Source: an uncultured Prevotellaceae bacterium (GTDB lineage: Bacteria > Bacteroidota > Bacteroidia > Bacteroidales > Muribaculaceae). Taken from it: a DNA stretch of 64,000 bases. Within the stretch, counting starts at the first letter, position 1. Each line of letters begins with the position of its first letter. The stretch lies in the NCBI GenBank assembly GCA_900320055.1, contig ONQS01000007.1:1-64000 (forward strand), in the 5' to 3' direction. Shown piece after piece: positions 1 through 9,351 of the stretch. Made by a program: the position numbers and the translations under genes. Below the pieces are notes generated by a model. It ran no database searches. It saw only the letters and a program-made list of their open reading frames with translations, and was not told the origin of the DNA.

Positions 1-275
1 GGGTCGCAGCCCTGGAAGCGGGCGACATAGGCCTCCCACTCGGCTTGACGGGGCAGCGTCGCCAAGCGGGCATTGTCGGCCTCCCAGTCAAACTCGTCGG
101 TCGTGTCACAGATCATGAACAGGCGGTTGTCATGAATGTAGATCTGCATATCCAGGATGCCCACACTGCGTATGCCAGCCTGGATTTCGGGCCACACATG
201 GGCATGCGCCTCTACATATTTCTCAATCATCTCACGGTCGTCCCGCAATTCAAGGGTTTGGCAATAGCGTTTCAT
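1..275 (-). CDS. L-rhamnose mutarotase family protein (partial)
   Basis: The reading frame starts at ATG 273-275 and runs off the left edge after about 91 codons; the family is about 104 residues, so only the C-terminal tail is missing. The N-terminal part has the family pattern of a Tyr and a His just before a Trp-Pro-Glu: Tyr20, His24 and WPE 28-30 line up by eye with Tyr18 and His22 of E. coli RhaM. Members interconvert the alpha and beta anomers of L-rhamnose or related 6-deoxy sugars in the cytoplasm so that isomerases and kinases get the right form. The next gene downstream of its start, on the same strand, is a cytidylyltransferase-GHMP kinase fusion, which fits a sugar-activation locus. 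The exact sugar cannot be told from the sequence. Confidence 0.8.
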   Translation of the reverse strand, partial: MKRYCQTLELRDDREMIEKYVEAHAHVWPEIQAGIRSVGILDMQIYIHDNRLFMICDTTDEFDWEADNARLATLPRQAEWEAYVARFQGCD

Positions 276-277
276 GT

Positions 278-339
278 TTTAGTTGTTAGTTCTTAGTTGT
301 TAGTTGCTAGTTGCTAGTTGTTAGTTCTTAGTTGTTAGT
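278..339. repeat. Tandem 7-nt repeat, TTAGTTG-like
   Basis: About nine head-to-tail copies of a 7-nt unit (TTAGTTG, TTAGTTC, CTAGTTG) fill the gap between the mutarotase start and the next gene. Related 7-nt-period tracts lie at 9229-9318, 41119-41149 and 46191-46238. No function is known to me. Confidence 0.85.
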
Positions 340-344
340 GGGCA

Positions 345-1514
345 TTATGTTCTTATAACCAATGGGATGGCTCCATCGGGAAAACTCTGGCGGTCACGGC
401 AGACGAGCGCCAGGTAACCGCCACCGCCCGCACCGGGCATCTTCCAGGCCAGCACGCCTGGCATGGCACTGTAACGGTCGATGTAGTCCTGCACACCTGG
501 CTGGATCATGGCGGGGAACATGGCTACCTGAGCCTCGAATGAGTCCTTGTAGGCCTGGGCAAACGCATCTATATCCATCTGTTGGATAGCGTTCCAGCAT
601 CGGTCGGCTGCAGCAGCCAGGGCCTTGACTTTGGCGACAGTGATGTCTTTGCCATCAACGACACTGCAACCTGGACGTCGAGGGAACATGGATATGAGGC
701 ACAAATGGTCCTCGAGCCATCCAAGCAGGGCCGGATCACGCGTATATTCAATGGTTTTGGGCCAGTAACTGCCGTTATAGTAATGACGGGCGAGACCGGG
801 TACACAGATGCCTATGGCATCTTGGGCACCGCTCACGATGCCATCGCTGCGCTCGGGATCATTCTCAAGACAAAACACCAGCCGGGCAAGCATCTCGGGG
901 TCCATGTCGGGCAGGCGGTAGGGCCACACCCGCTTGATGGTGTTACGCGTGCTTGTGGACAAGCCGCAACGCTCCCTGATCTCGAAGGTGGGTTCCAACG
1001 AGATGGTCAACGCCCATCCAGGGGCATGGCACGATACATAGGGCTGGTCAATCCATGTTCCAGCCAAGTCCAATCGTGTGGGCAACTGACTGACAGTCTG
1101 CTTCAACGCCGTGCTGCTACGGGCCTGCAGCCCCTGACTGGGCACTCGCTTGAGCACGATATACTCCATGCCGCGCTCACGGCACAACCGGCGCTTGTCG
1201 TCACGGTCACCATCCTCATTGACCACCAAGCAATCGGGGTGCACGATGTCGAGCGTGGGCAGGAAATCCAGAAAGCCCTCACCTTGGTTAATATAAGCCT
1301 CCTTGACATACCTGATTGCCCGAACCATGAACAGGCGCTCCTGCTCGCTGTACATGGTCTTGTGCCCCTTGAGGGCCTCGATGGTCTTGTCGCTGCCTAT
1401 GCCCACATACAAGTCGCCATACTGCGATGCCTGCCTGAAGAACTCCACGTGGCCCGAGTGCAACAGGTCGTAGCATCCCGAGACAAAAACTTTCTTGTTG
1501 CTCACAATCGTCAA
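345..1514 (-). CDS. Cytidylyltransferase-GHMP kinase fusion protein
   Basis: Two enzymes are joined in 389 residues. Residues 8-140 are a cytidylyltransferase-like Rossmann domain with the nucleotide-binding HSGH motif (19-22) and an RSST motif near 132-135. Residues 145-389 look like a GHMP sugar kinase: RLDLAGTWIDQP at 147-158, a degenerate ATP-binding loop GLSTST at 184-189, GAQD at 229-232 and the C-terminal GAGGGG at 361-366. Together these could phosphorylate a sugar and transfer it to a nucleotide, like bifunctional fucokinase/pyrophosphorylases, but the substrate is unknown. Motif 2 is unusual and the spacing after motif 1 is short, so kinase activity is not certain. The longest frame begins with TTG (1514); GTG at 1503-1505 is an equally plausible start. 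Confidence 0.7.
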   Translation of the reverse strand: MTIVSNKKVFVSGCYDLLHSGHVEFFRQASQYGDLYVGIGSDKTIEALKGHKTMYSEQERLFMVRAIRYVKEAYINQGEGFLDFLPTLDIVHPDCLVVNEDGDRDDKRRLCRERGMEYIVLKRVPSQGLQARSSTALKQTVSQLPTRLDLAGTWIDQPYVSCHAPGWALTISLEPTFEIRERCGLSTSTRNTIKRVWPYRLPDMDPEMLARLVFCLENDPERSDGIVSGAQDAIGICVPGLARHYYNGSYWPKTIEYTRDPALLGWLEDHLCLISMFPRRPGCSVVDGKDITVAKVKALAAAADRCWNAIQQMDIDAFAQAYKDSFEAQVAMFPAMIQPGVQDYIDRYSAMPGVLAWKMPGAGGGGYLALVCRDRQSFPDGAIPLVIRT

Positions 1515-1650
1515 AACTATTTTATGGTTTCAACGACAAAGGTACAATTTCCAGCCCACAAGAGCACCATGATGAGCCGAAAAGTCACTTACCGGCGAGG
1601 TTTTATTTGCAAGTAGGGCTGTCGGTTAGGGAACATTTTGCCCTCAATAA

Positions 1651-1682
1651 TTTGGATTTATGGCAAAATAAGTCTAACTTTG
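1651..1682 (+). promoter_or_regulatory. Bacteroidota-type promoter for the DUF853 gene
   Basis: TTTG at 1651-1654, a 20-bp spacer and TAACTTTG at 1675-1682 match the Bacteroidota sigma-ABfr consensus. The start codon is at 1738. Confidence 0.75.
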
Positions 1683-1737
1683 TAACCATCAAACATCAAT
1701 GACACAATCCACTATAGAATAACCAACCACATCGATC

Positions 1738-3318
1738 ATGTACACTCAAGAGAACGGATTCTACATCGCCCACGGGCCCAATGGTCCCATTAGCATCCTG
1801 GGCAATATGGCCAACCGCCACGGCCTCATCGCTGGCGCGACAGGTACCGGTAAGACCGTGACGCTGCAAGTGATTGCCGAAAGTTTCTGCAAGGCAGGCG
1901 TGCCCTGCTTCATGGCCGACATGAAGGGGGACCTCTCTGGTGTGAGCCAACCCGGCAAGATGTCGGGATTTATCGAGAAGAGGTTACCCGAATTTGGCAT
2001 CGACCCGTCGAGCATCACCTTTGAGGGCTGCCCCGTGAGGTTCTATGACGTCTATGGCGAGCAAGGCATCTCGATGCGTGCCACCATCGGCGAGATGGGT
2101 CCCGACCTGATGGCACGCATCCTGGGGCTGAACGAGACCCAGACCGGCGTGCTCAACATCCTGTACCGCATCCTTGACGAGAAGGGCATTCTGCTCGACG
2201 ACATCAAGGACCTGCGTTCGGCGCTGGACTGGCTGTCCAAGCATGCCAAGGACTACACCACCCAATATGGCAACATCTCGCCAGCCTCGGTAGGCGCTAT
2301 ACAGCGGTCGCTGCTTCATCTTGAGAATCAAGGTGCGGACAAATTCTTCGGCATCCCATCGTTTGACATCATGGATCTGCTGGCCACCCGCGACGGCAAG
2401 GGCGTGCTGAGTGTGCTGGCCGCCGACAAGTTGATGCTGCAACCCAAACTGTACTCCACCTTCCTGCTATGGCTACTGAGCGAACTCTACAGCACCCTGC
2501 CCGAAGTGGGCGACCTGGAGAAGCCTAAACTGGTCTTCTTCTTTGACGAGGCCCACATGCTGTTTGAAGACACCAGCAAGGCGCTGACCGACAAAATCGA
2601 ACAAGTCATCCGCCTCATCCGCAGCAAGGGTGTGGGCATCTTCTTTATCTCACAACTGCCCACCGACATTCCCGACGTGATCTTGGGCCAACTGGGTAAC
2701 CGTGTTCAGCACGCCCTGCGCGCCTACACCCCGCGCGACCAGAAGGCCATCAAAGCCGCAGCCGAGACCTTCCGCACCAACCCTGACTTCAAGACCGACG
2801 AGGCTATCATAGGCCTTGAGACTGGCGAAGCGCTCGTGTCGTTCCTTGACGAGAAGGGCGCTCCCAGCATGGTTGAGAGAGCCAAGGTGCTCTTCCCGCT
2901 GAGCCAAATTGGCGCTATTACCGACGGCCAACGCCTCGACATCATGAACGCCAACAGCGACATCAACGCCAAGTACAAGGAGGCAAAGGACAGGGAGAGC
3001 GTGTTTGAAGTGTTTGCGCGCGAGGCCGAGGCCGAAGCCAAGGCCGCCGAAGAAGAGGCTGCTGCCAAGGAGGCCGAAAAACAAGAGAAGTCCAAGAAGA
3101 AGGAGAAAACCATCTGGGACAAGGTGTGGAAAGCCGTGGTTACCGCCATAACAGGCACACTGGCCACCATTCTGGGCAAAACCGTTTCCGACACCATTAC
3201 AGGCAAAAAGAAAAAAGGCACCAGTGCTAAGGACGCCGCAGGCAGGGCAGTGAAAAACGCCACCAGCGCCGCCACACGCCAGATCGTGCGTGACATACTC
3301 GGCAATGTGACCAAGTGA
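1738..3318 (+). CDS. DUF853 / HerA-like P-loop ATPase
   Basis: This 526-residue protein is a HerA/FtsK-superfamily ATPase of the DUF853 (YjgR-like) type. Walker A GATGTGKT is at residues 33-40, and Walker B LVFFFDEAH is at 265-273; the stretch just after Walker A (MADMKGDLSG) is characteristic of DUF853. Such proteins are predicted DNA-translocating or helicase-like motors, but the cellular role of DUF853 is not established. From about residue 420 the ATPase gives way to an Ala/Glu/Lys-rich coiled coil, then a hydrophobic, glycine-spaced stretch (about 460-490) and a basic tail, which could help it oligomerise or touch the membrane. It has its own promoter and no operon partners. Confidence 0.85.
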   Translation: MYTQENGFYIAHGPNGPISILGNMANRHGLIAGATGTGKTVTLQVIAESFCKAGVPCFMADMKGDLSGVSQPGKMSGFIEKRLPEFGIDPSSITFEGCPVRFYDVYGEQGISMRATIGEMGPDLMARILGLNETQTGVLNILYRILDEKGILLDDIKDLRSALDWLSKHAKDYTTQYGNISPASVGAIQRSLLHLENQGADKFFGIPSFDIMDLLATRDGKGVLSVLAADKLMLQPKLYSTFLLWLLSELYSTLPEVGDLEKPKLVFFFDEAHMLFEDTSKALTDKIEQVIRLIRSKGVGIFFISQLPTDIPDVILGQLGNRVQHALRAYTPRDQKAIKAAAETFRTNPDFKTDEAIIGLETGEALVSFLDEKGAPSMVERAKVLFPLSQIGAITDGQRLDIMNANSDINAKYKEAKDRESVFEVFAREAEAEAKAAEEEAAAKEAEKQEKSKKKEKTIWDKVWKAVVTAITGTLATILGKTVSDTITGKKKKGTSAKDAAGRAVKNATSAATRQIVRDILGNVTK

Positions 3319-3368
3319 TCAACGGCGCCACACGGGCACCGACAAAGCCTCACACGGCAATAATATGA

Positions 3369-3411
3369 CAAGCCGCCGGCAGGAGTAGACTGCACTCCTG
3401 TCGGCGGCTTG
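3369..3411. terminator. Strong hairpin after the DUF853 gene
   Basis: An almost perfect 18-bp stem (3369-3386 with 3394-3411, one G-T pair) and a 7-nt loop begin 51 nt after the stop codon. No T-run follows, so it may terminate weakly, or protect the 3' end. Confidence 0.6.
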
Positions 3412-3489
3412 CCTGTTGAATAATGCTTAGTTGCTGGTTTGTCTGTTTAAGTGCTATGATATAATGGTCGTTTAATAATCTCTCTCTCG

Positions 3490-3626
3490 TCACTCACAAG
3501 GCTTGCCGGCCGCATCGATAGCAATGGTTCATTTATATAGGTATGGTCTGTTTTATTAATATTAATGTGCGGCAAAAGTCGTTGTTTTAAGTGTGTTTGT
3601 CGCGACCGGCCAAGCCTAACGAGTGA
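3490..3626. repeat. 137-bp element bounded by imperfect inverted repeats
   Basis: Arm 3490-3513 and arm 3602-3626 are inverted copies sharing TCACTC, AGGCTTG and CCGG(C/T)CGC blocks in order, with small differences. The 88-nt interior is AT-rich and has no open frame. It lies between two convergent genes. It could be a MITE-like remnant or a structured RNA; no convincing target duplication is visible. Confidence 0.5.
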
Positions 3627-3648
3627 ATTAACATTATTATTAAATCAT

Positions 3649-4179
3649 TTATTTCAAGGGTCCAAATTGCTCAAATCGGCCATCGTTGTAGAAAACCACG
3701 ATATTGACCACACGGCGAGCGTCGGGCGATGCTGAGCCGCGAGGTGCCATACGGCCGACCGTGCTGTTGCGCATGATGGTCTGGATGGTCTCGTTCATCG
3801 ATGTGGCCGCCGACAGTCGCTGTGACGACTTGGCAGATGAACGATAACCCATGGGTTCATCATCATCAAACGAGATGGCACGCTGGCCCAGGTCGTCGAC
3901 ATGACTGTCGGCCGACTTGTCCGCTTCAGCATCCGACTTTGACAGGGTACCATCAGAAGCCGACATCAACATTTCGCCGTCGCCAAACATGAGCCACATT
4001 ACGTTCAGGGATGGATATGCACGATGAATCTTACCGATGACCTCATCACTCACTTTCTTGTTGCGGCCATTGAGCAACTGAGAGAGTGTGGGACGAGGAA
4101 TCTCACAGGTATCGGCAAATTGGGAATTGGAAATTCCGGTTTGCTCAAGAAACATTTTTAATCTCGTTACAATATCCAT
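3649..4179 (-). CDS. XRE-family helix-turn-helix regulator
   Basis: A Cro/C1-type helix-turn-helix fills residues 1-70 (FADTCEIPRPTLSQLLNGR is the recognition region), followed by a low-complexity Ser/Asp/Lys linker and a short conserved-looking C-terminal block ending NIVVFYNDGRFEQF (about 159-172). Single-domain regulators of this layout are common in Bacteroidales; the targets are unknown. No phage or toxin-antitoxin partner is adjacent. The ATG at 4179 is the only reasonable start. A -7-like TACTTTTG on the minus strand at 4430-4437 would give a leader of about 245 nt. The gene opens into an AT-rich gap of 1.2 kb, so it may control itself. Confidence 0.85.
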   Translation of the reverse strand: MDIVTRLKMFLEQTGISNSQFADTCEIPRPTLSQLLNGRNKKVSDEVIGKIHRAYPSLNVMWLMFGDGEMLMSASDGTLSKSDAEADKSADSHVDDLGQRAISFDDDEPMGYRSSAKSSQRLSAATSMNETIQTIMRNSTVGRMAPRGSASPDARRVVNIVVFYNDGRFEQFGPLK

Positions 4180-5388
4180 TTAAGAACAATTTTTAGTACG
4201 CATTCAAGTGCGTGAGAATCTCATAAAACTGAACCAAAAATTATCTGGTCCGTAACGGCGAGTTGGGAACCCCCCAAAAATCGCCGTCAAAACCCAAAAT
4301 TCGCTGTTTGCGTTTTTTAATTTTGGGATTGCAAATTTATAGCGAATAATTGAAACCACCAAATTTAAAAACGAAAATTTTAAAATTTGCAATTATACTT
4401 TCCAAAAAATGACAATTTTCAACAGGTCGCAAAAGTAAACGAATTTATTTCTATTTATACTTTAGATTATATGCCTTAATTTACTATTATTCAGTAGTTT
4501 GCCTAATGCAGATGACAACTTCAGCAAGGGCCAAACAGCAATATACTCAAAACATGTAGCAATACTCGAGGTTTTTGTTGTATTATACTGATTTTCAATA
4601 TATTGTAGTTATTGTAAAAAATAGTTAATCGATATTTTTAATGATTTTGCAAACTTTACGGGTGCAAATTTTCGTTTTTTAAGTGATTGGCGCAATTGCA
4701 AACTGGAATCCCGGCTCGAAAATCGCCAATTTTGCTCCCCACCCTACCATTTGAAAACGCAAACCAGCGGGGATTCACAAACCAGAATTTGCCGTTGGTA
4801 AAATACCAATTTTGGTTTTTCTGGCGCTCAACTCGATTTCCTTGCGATATTTTCCAGCACTGCCTAAATCTGGTCGAAAAAACGAAGTTTAACAAACTCC
4901 TACCCTACATACAACTTGTCAAATAATTACAATTTTCCACTTATTTAGGTGCTTTATGAGTTGTTTTAAGAGTTTTAAAACCTACATTTTTGAGCGGTCA
5001 GAAAACTCAACAAAAGACGATCAAGGGCCCATTTTGGACCTTTCCGCTCATTTTAGGCAGAAACAGGGCAAAAAGCGACTTTTAGACCAATTTTGAGACA
5101 CTGGTTGAGCATCCAGAATGAGGTCTATCTCTCCCACCCTACAAGTGTTTAGCACCAAAAAAATGATTCCGATGACATGATATTTTATCGTTTTTTCTAC
5201 CACCCAAAAGGGGGTATCAGGTCATCTTGATAGGGGTAAAAATTGAAATTATCTGAACTCGAATTCGTGCTATTTTCTGCTTGGTGGCCTTCATCCCCAC
5301 CCTGGGGGCACTAAAACAACGGGCCATCGTGCTCCACGATGACCCTGATGATTAGGTTCGAAAAAATGATCCGGAAAGTTGACGTCAA
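4180..5388. other. AT-rich intergenic region, no gene recognised
   Basis: About 1.2 kb without a credible gene, much lower in GC than its surroundings. Short open frames exist on both strands (for example 4656-4895 minus and 4687-4926 plus), but they overlap one another, have no start signals and encode nothing recognisable. A stretch around 4365-4391 recurs inverted around 4662-4683, with an AACGAAAATTT core. I see no DnaA-box cluster, tRNA or transposase. It may be a decayed insertion or a long regulatory region. Confidence 0.6.
5321..5345 (-). terminator. Possible uvrA terminator
   Basis: CATCGTG and CACGATG pair around a 3-nt loop and are extended by GGG/CCC across one mismatch. Read on the minus strand it follows the uvrA stop by about 43 nt and is followed by GTTGTTTTAG, a poor T-run. 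Confidence 0.4.
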
Positions 5389-8223
5389 CTACCCGTTCAA
5401 CTCCTGCTTGATAAACTTGCCAGTAACTGACAAGGGAGCCTCGGCAACTTGCTCAGGAGTGCCGCTGGCGACAACCTCTCCTCCTCCCCGTCCACCTTCG
5501 GGACCCATGTCGATGATGTAGTCGGCACACTTGATGACATCCAGATTGTGCTCGATGACGATGACCGTGTTGCCCTTCTCGACTAGACGGTTGAGTACAC
5601 CAAGCAAGACCTTGATATCCTCGAAATGCAAACCAGTGGTGGGCTCATCCAGGATATACACAGTTTTGCCCGTATCCTTCTTGGCCAGTTCACACGCCAG
5701 TTTCACGCGCTGGCACTCACCACCAGAGAGTGTGCTTGAAGGCTGTCCCAACTTGATATATCCCAATCCCACATCCTGTAGAACTTTGATTTTTCTCAAA
5801 ATCGAAGGCACAGCATCAAAAAACTCCACAGCCTGGTTGATGGTCATGTCCAGAACGTCGGCAATGGACTTGCCCTTGAACTTGACCTCTAGTGTCTCAC
5901 GATTGTATCGCTTGCCCCCACACTCCTGGCAAGGGACCAGCACATCGGGCAGGAAATTCATCTCGACAGCCTTGTAGCCATTGCCACCGCAAGCCTCGCA
6001 ACGCCCCCCACCTGTGTTGAACGAAAAGCGGCCAGGCTTGTAGGCGCGTATCTTGGACTCGGGCAAGTTGACGAACAAGTTGCGTATGTCGGTAAACACA
6101 CCCGTATAGGTCGCAGCATTAGATCGCGGTGTGCGCCCCAGCGGTGCCTGGTCCACGGTGACCACCTTGTCGACATGCTCCAGCCCCAGAACAGAGTCAT
6201 AAGGCATCGGGGCCGTATGGGACCGATACAGGCGCTGGCTCAAAATGGGCTGCAACGTGGCATTGATCAGTGTGGACTTGCCACTACCACTCACGCCGGT
6301 AACACAGATGAAGGCACCTAGGGGAATCTCGACATCCACGCCCTTGAGGTTATTGCCTCGGCAACCTTTCAAGACCAGTCTCTTGCCATTGCCTGTCCTG
6401 CGCTTGGCGGGAACTTCGATGGCGAGTGTGCCGTTCAGGTAATCGGCCGTGAGCGTGTGCTCTTGCAGCAGTTGCTCAGGCGTCCCTTCAAAAACGACAT
6501 GGCCTCCCTTACGTCCAGCCTTAGGCCCGATATCAATAACATAGTCGGCCTGGAGCATCATCTCCTTGTCATGCTCGACCACCAGAATGGTGTTGCCATC
6601 GTCACGCAAGGTTTTTAACGAATTGATGAGTCGCTGGTTGTCGCGCTGGTGCAAGCCGATCGACGGCTCATCGAGAATATACAGCACGTTGACCAATCGC
6701 GATCCGATCTGCGTTGCCAGTCTGATGCGCTGGCTCTCACCGCCAGAGAGCGATGCCGAGTTACGGTTCAGCGACATGTAGTCCAGGCCCACCTCGATGA
6801 GGAAGTCGAGCCTTGACCCGATTTCCTTGACGATTTCGCGGGCGATTTCCCATTGGGTAGGCGTTACGTGATTGTGCAGGTCTTTAATCCAATCGCGCAA
6901 CTCACTGATATCCATAGCCGCCAGTTGGGCTATATTCTTGTCATTCAGCCTGAAATGCAAAGCCTCCCGGTTCAAGCGCGCGCCTCCGCACTCGGGACAC
7001 ACGGCGCGCGAGAAAAATTGCCCGGCCCACTTCTGAGCCTTGCTGGTAGCCGTGTCGTCCTGCTGCATCTCGATGTACTTGATGAGTCCATCATAGGTCA
7101 GGAAATAATTGCTTGTGCTCAAGGTCTCGGTGCGTAGGCTCAGGCGCTCGTTGGTACCGTTGAGGATGTCGCTCAATGCCTCCTCGGGCAACTCGCCCAG
7201 CGGAGTGTCGAGCGTGCATCCATATTTCTCACAGATGGCTGAGATCTGCCAGAAAATCTGCACATTCTTGAATTTGCCCAGGGGTAGAATGCCTCCGTTG
7301 CGTATGCTCAGGCTCAGGTCGGGAATGATTTTGTCACGGTCGATGATATTGACATAGCCCAAACCCTTGCAATGGGGGCAAGCGCCCAGTGGAGAGTTGA
7401 ATGAGAAGTTATGCGGCGCGGGCTCCATGTAGGACAAACCTGTCGCGGGATCCATGAGCGAGCGGCTATAGTAGCCGATTTGCTCACTCTCGGCATCCAG
7501 TATCATCAACTGCCCGTTACCCTGCTTGAAAGCCAGGTCTACTGTCTCGGCCACACGCTTGCTATCCTTGTCTGACACTTTGAGGCGATCCACCACCAGT
7601 TCCACGCTGTGGTTGACGTATCGGTCCAGTTTCATGCCGAAGGTGATTTCACGTAGTACACCATCGACTCTCACGTTGATATACCCCTTTTTGCGGAGGT
7701 TCTCAAACAGGTCCTTGTAATGTCCCTTGCGATTCTTGACCAGCGGAGCCAGAACATAGATCCTGCGTCCCCGATAACGGTCGAGTATCATGGCCAGAAT
7801 CTTCTCGGTCGTGTACTTAACCATGCGCTGCCCCGACGCATAGGAGTAGGCATCGGCAGCACGGGCATACAGCAATCGCAGGTAGTCATAGACCTCGGTC
7901 GTCGTTCCCACGGTGCTGCGGGGATTGCGGTTTACGGTCTTCTGCCCTATCGAAATGACGGGACACAGACCGGATATCTTATCCACATTGGGTCGCTCTA
8001 GCATTCCCAGCATGTTGCGCGCATAGGAGGAGAAGGTTTCGAGATAACGCCTCTGACCCTCGGCAAAGATGGTATCAAACGCCAGCGAAGATTTTCCGCT
8101 ACCGCTCAATCCAGTCACCACTGTCAGCCTATGGTGTGGTATTTCCACATCAATGTTCTTGAGGTTATGCACGCGAGCGCCCAGCACCTCGACACACTCT
8201 ATGTCTTTCCCGTTCAGTTTCAT
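5389..8223 (-). CDS. uvrA: UvrABC system protein A (UvrA)
   Basis: UvrA is the damage-sensing ATPase of nucleotide excision repair; a dimer scans DNA and loads UvrB. At 944 residues it is full length. It carries two ABC ATPase modules: Walker [10 protein letters not shown] at 38-46 and GVSGSGKST near 640-650, and signature motifs LSGGESQR near 489 and LSGGECQR near 829. The zinc-finger cysteines are present (CPHC/CPEC in the first half, CEAC/CQEC in the second). It is followed after 17 nt upstream, on the same strand, by the lytic transglycosylase gene, so the two are probably co-transcribed from beyond 9212. No LexA-type box is apparent. Confidence 0.98.
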   Translation of the reverse strand: MKLNGKDIECVEVLGARVHNLKNIDVEIPHHRLTVVTGLSGSGKSSLAFDTIFAEGQRRYLETFSSYARNMLGMLERPNVDKISGLCPVISIGQKTVNRNPRSTVGTTTEVYDYLRLLYARAADAYSYASGQRMVKYTTEKILAMILDRYRGRRIYVLAPLVKNRKGHYKDLFENLRKKGYINVRVDGVLREITFGMKLDRYVNHSVELVVDRLKVSDKDSKRVAETVDLAFKQGNGQLMILDAESEQIGYYSRSLMDPATGLSYMEPAPHNFSFNSPLGACPHCKGLGYVNIIDRDKIIPDLSLSIRNGGILPLGKFKNVQIFWQISAICEKYGCTLDTPLGELPEEALSDILNGTNERLSLRTETLSTSNYFLTYDGLIKYIEMQQDDTATSKAQKWAGQFFSRAVCPECGGARLNREALHFRLNDKNIAQLAAMDISELRDWIKDLHNHVTPTQWEIAREIVKEIGSRLDFLIEVGLDYMSLNRNSASLSGGESQRIRLATQIGSRLVNVLYILDEPSIGLHQRDNQRLINSLKTLRDDGNTILVVEHDKEMMLQADYVIDIGPKAGRKGGHVVFEGTPEQLLQEHTLTADYLNGTLAIEVPAKRRTGNGKRLVLKGCRGNNLKGVDVEIPLGAFICVTGVSGSGKSTLINATLQPILSQRLYRSHTAPMPYDSVLGLEHVDKVVTVDQAPLGRTPRSNAATYTGVFTDIRNLFVNLPESKIRAYKPGRFSFNTGGGRCEACGGNGYKAVEMNFLPDVLVPCQECGGKRYNRETLEVKFKGKSIADVLDMTINQAVEFFDAVPSILRKIKVLQDVGLGYIKLGQPSSTLSGGECQRVKLACELAKKDTGKTVYILDEPTTGLHFEDIKVLLGVLNRLVEKGNTVIVIEHNLDVIKCADYIIDMGPEGGRGGGEVVASGTPEQVAEAPLSVTGKFIKQELNG

Positions 8224-8240
8224 TATTCTGATTCAACGAT

Positions 8241-9212
8241 TTAGTCAATCACCCATTCCTTGTTATAGGCACTGAATGAACGCTTGCTGCGATACAGGTC
8301 GGCCTGTTTGGGAACGCGCACCTGGTAGGTCTTGCCACTGGCATTGGTCAGTTTGGTCGAGCGAATCCACGGATTAGCCTCACGCAACTGGGCATAGGTA
8401 ATCCCCTTGCCCTTGGCCCAATCGACCCAATTTGCAACAGGCCCCGTCACGGCGACGGTGGTATAGGACACCGGCTGATACAGATGATTGCGGGAGAAGC
8501 GGTAACCATAGCGCTTGGGCGACTCCATCACCAGTTTGTAGGCGATGATGCGGAAGACATAGCGGGATGTTTCCTGCACCAGATACAGGTCAAACGAGTT
8601 AGACACCTGTTGCTTGGACAACTCATTGGTCAAGCGTTGCATACCGGCATTATAACTGGCTGCCACGGTAGGCCAGTGGCCATATTTCTTGTAAGCCGCC
8701 TTCAGGTATTTGCAGGCGGCCACCGTCGATTTCTCGGGATCGAAACGCTCATCCACCTCGTCGCTCACCTCCAGGCCATAGTCGCGGGCAGTGCCTGCAA
8801 GCAACTGCCACATGCCAGCAGCCTTGGCGCTTGAGTAGGCGTTATAGTCCATAGAACTCTCGGTAACAGCGAGATAGAGAAAATCAAGAGGCACACCCTG
8901 TTCCTTAAGAATCTTGGCCAACGCGGGGAAGTAACGATTGGCTCGCTTGAAGCAAAGTTCGGTCGTTGTCTGGCCATAGATAATGCCCGTCAATTCACGA
9001 TCGAGCCGCTCGGCCATGTCCAAACGGTCAAAACTCACCTTCTCGCCAGCGAAAGTCACACTGGCGGGAATGTCGGGGCTAGCCGTCGTGCCAAATACCG
9101 TGGATGCGGTAGAACTTGTTTTTGGCTTGGTATACTCTCTCTTGAGTTGTGCCTCGAGCGTGATGGAAGATCCTGCTATCAGCACAGCCATGATCAATAT
9201 GATTCTCTTCAT
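8241..9212 (-). CDS. Lytic transglycosylase (SLT/MltD-like)
   Basis: A 323-residue exported enzyme that cleaves the MurNAc-GlcNAc bond of peptidoglycan to form 1,6-anhydro ends. An N-terminal signal peptide (1-20, ending before AQLKREY) has no lipobox cysteine. The SLT domain spans about 105-230, with catalytic Glu118 in AVTESSMD and the family blocks [10 protein letters not shown] and VAASYNAG. The C-terminal part (about 245-315) contains a segment like the LysM-type region of MltD ([14 protein letters not shown]), probably for wall binding. It is encoded just before uvrA, 17 nt apart, a pairing that looks like shared transcription and not shared function. Confidence 0.9.
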   Translation of the reverse strand: MKRIILIMAVLIAGSSITLEAQLKREYTKPKTSSTASTVFGTTASPDIPASVTFAGEKVSFDRLDMAERLDRELTGIIYGQTTTELCFKRANRYFPALAKILKEQGVPLDFLYLAVTESSMDYNAYSSAKAAGMWQLLAGTARDYGLEVSDEVDERFDPEKSTVAACKYLKAAYKKYGHWPTVAASYNAGMQRLTNELSKQQVSNSFDLYLVQETSRYVFRIIAYKLVMESPKRYGYRFSRNHLYQPVSYTTVAVTGPVANWVDWAKGKGITYAQLREANPWIRSTKLTNASGKTYQVRVPKQADLYRSKRSFSAYNKEWVID

Positions 9213-9228
9213 GATATATCGTTTCTTT

Positions 9229-9318
9229 AGATATTAGTTTTTAGTTGTTAGTTCTTAGTTTTTTGTTCTGTTAACAACTAACTAACGACTAAAAACTAGC
9301 GACCAGCAACTACACAAG
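9229..9318. repeat. 7-nt-period repeat in both orientations
   Basis: TTAGTTG-type units (about 9233-9257) are followed by their inverted form, ACTAACG/ACTAAAA-type units (about 9274-9298), so the tract can fold into a stem of roughly 20 bp. It lies between two genes on the minus strand. Confidence 0.7.
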
Positions 9319-9351
9319 GGCCGGTACGGGCTGCAATATCGTTCACTTTGT

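Noticed and set aside
3490-3626. Invertible promoter
   Set aside because: No consensus promoter is inside, and both neighbouring genes end towards the element, so inversion would drive nothing obvious.
4656-4926. Two overlapping small genes in the AT-rich gap
   Set aside because: They lie on opposite strands over the same bases, have no start signals and no recognisable product.
4180-5388. Replication origin
   Set aside because: AT-rich, but I find no DnaA-box cluster and no dnaA, dnaN or similar gene beside it.
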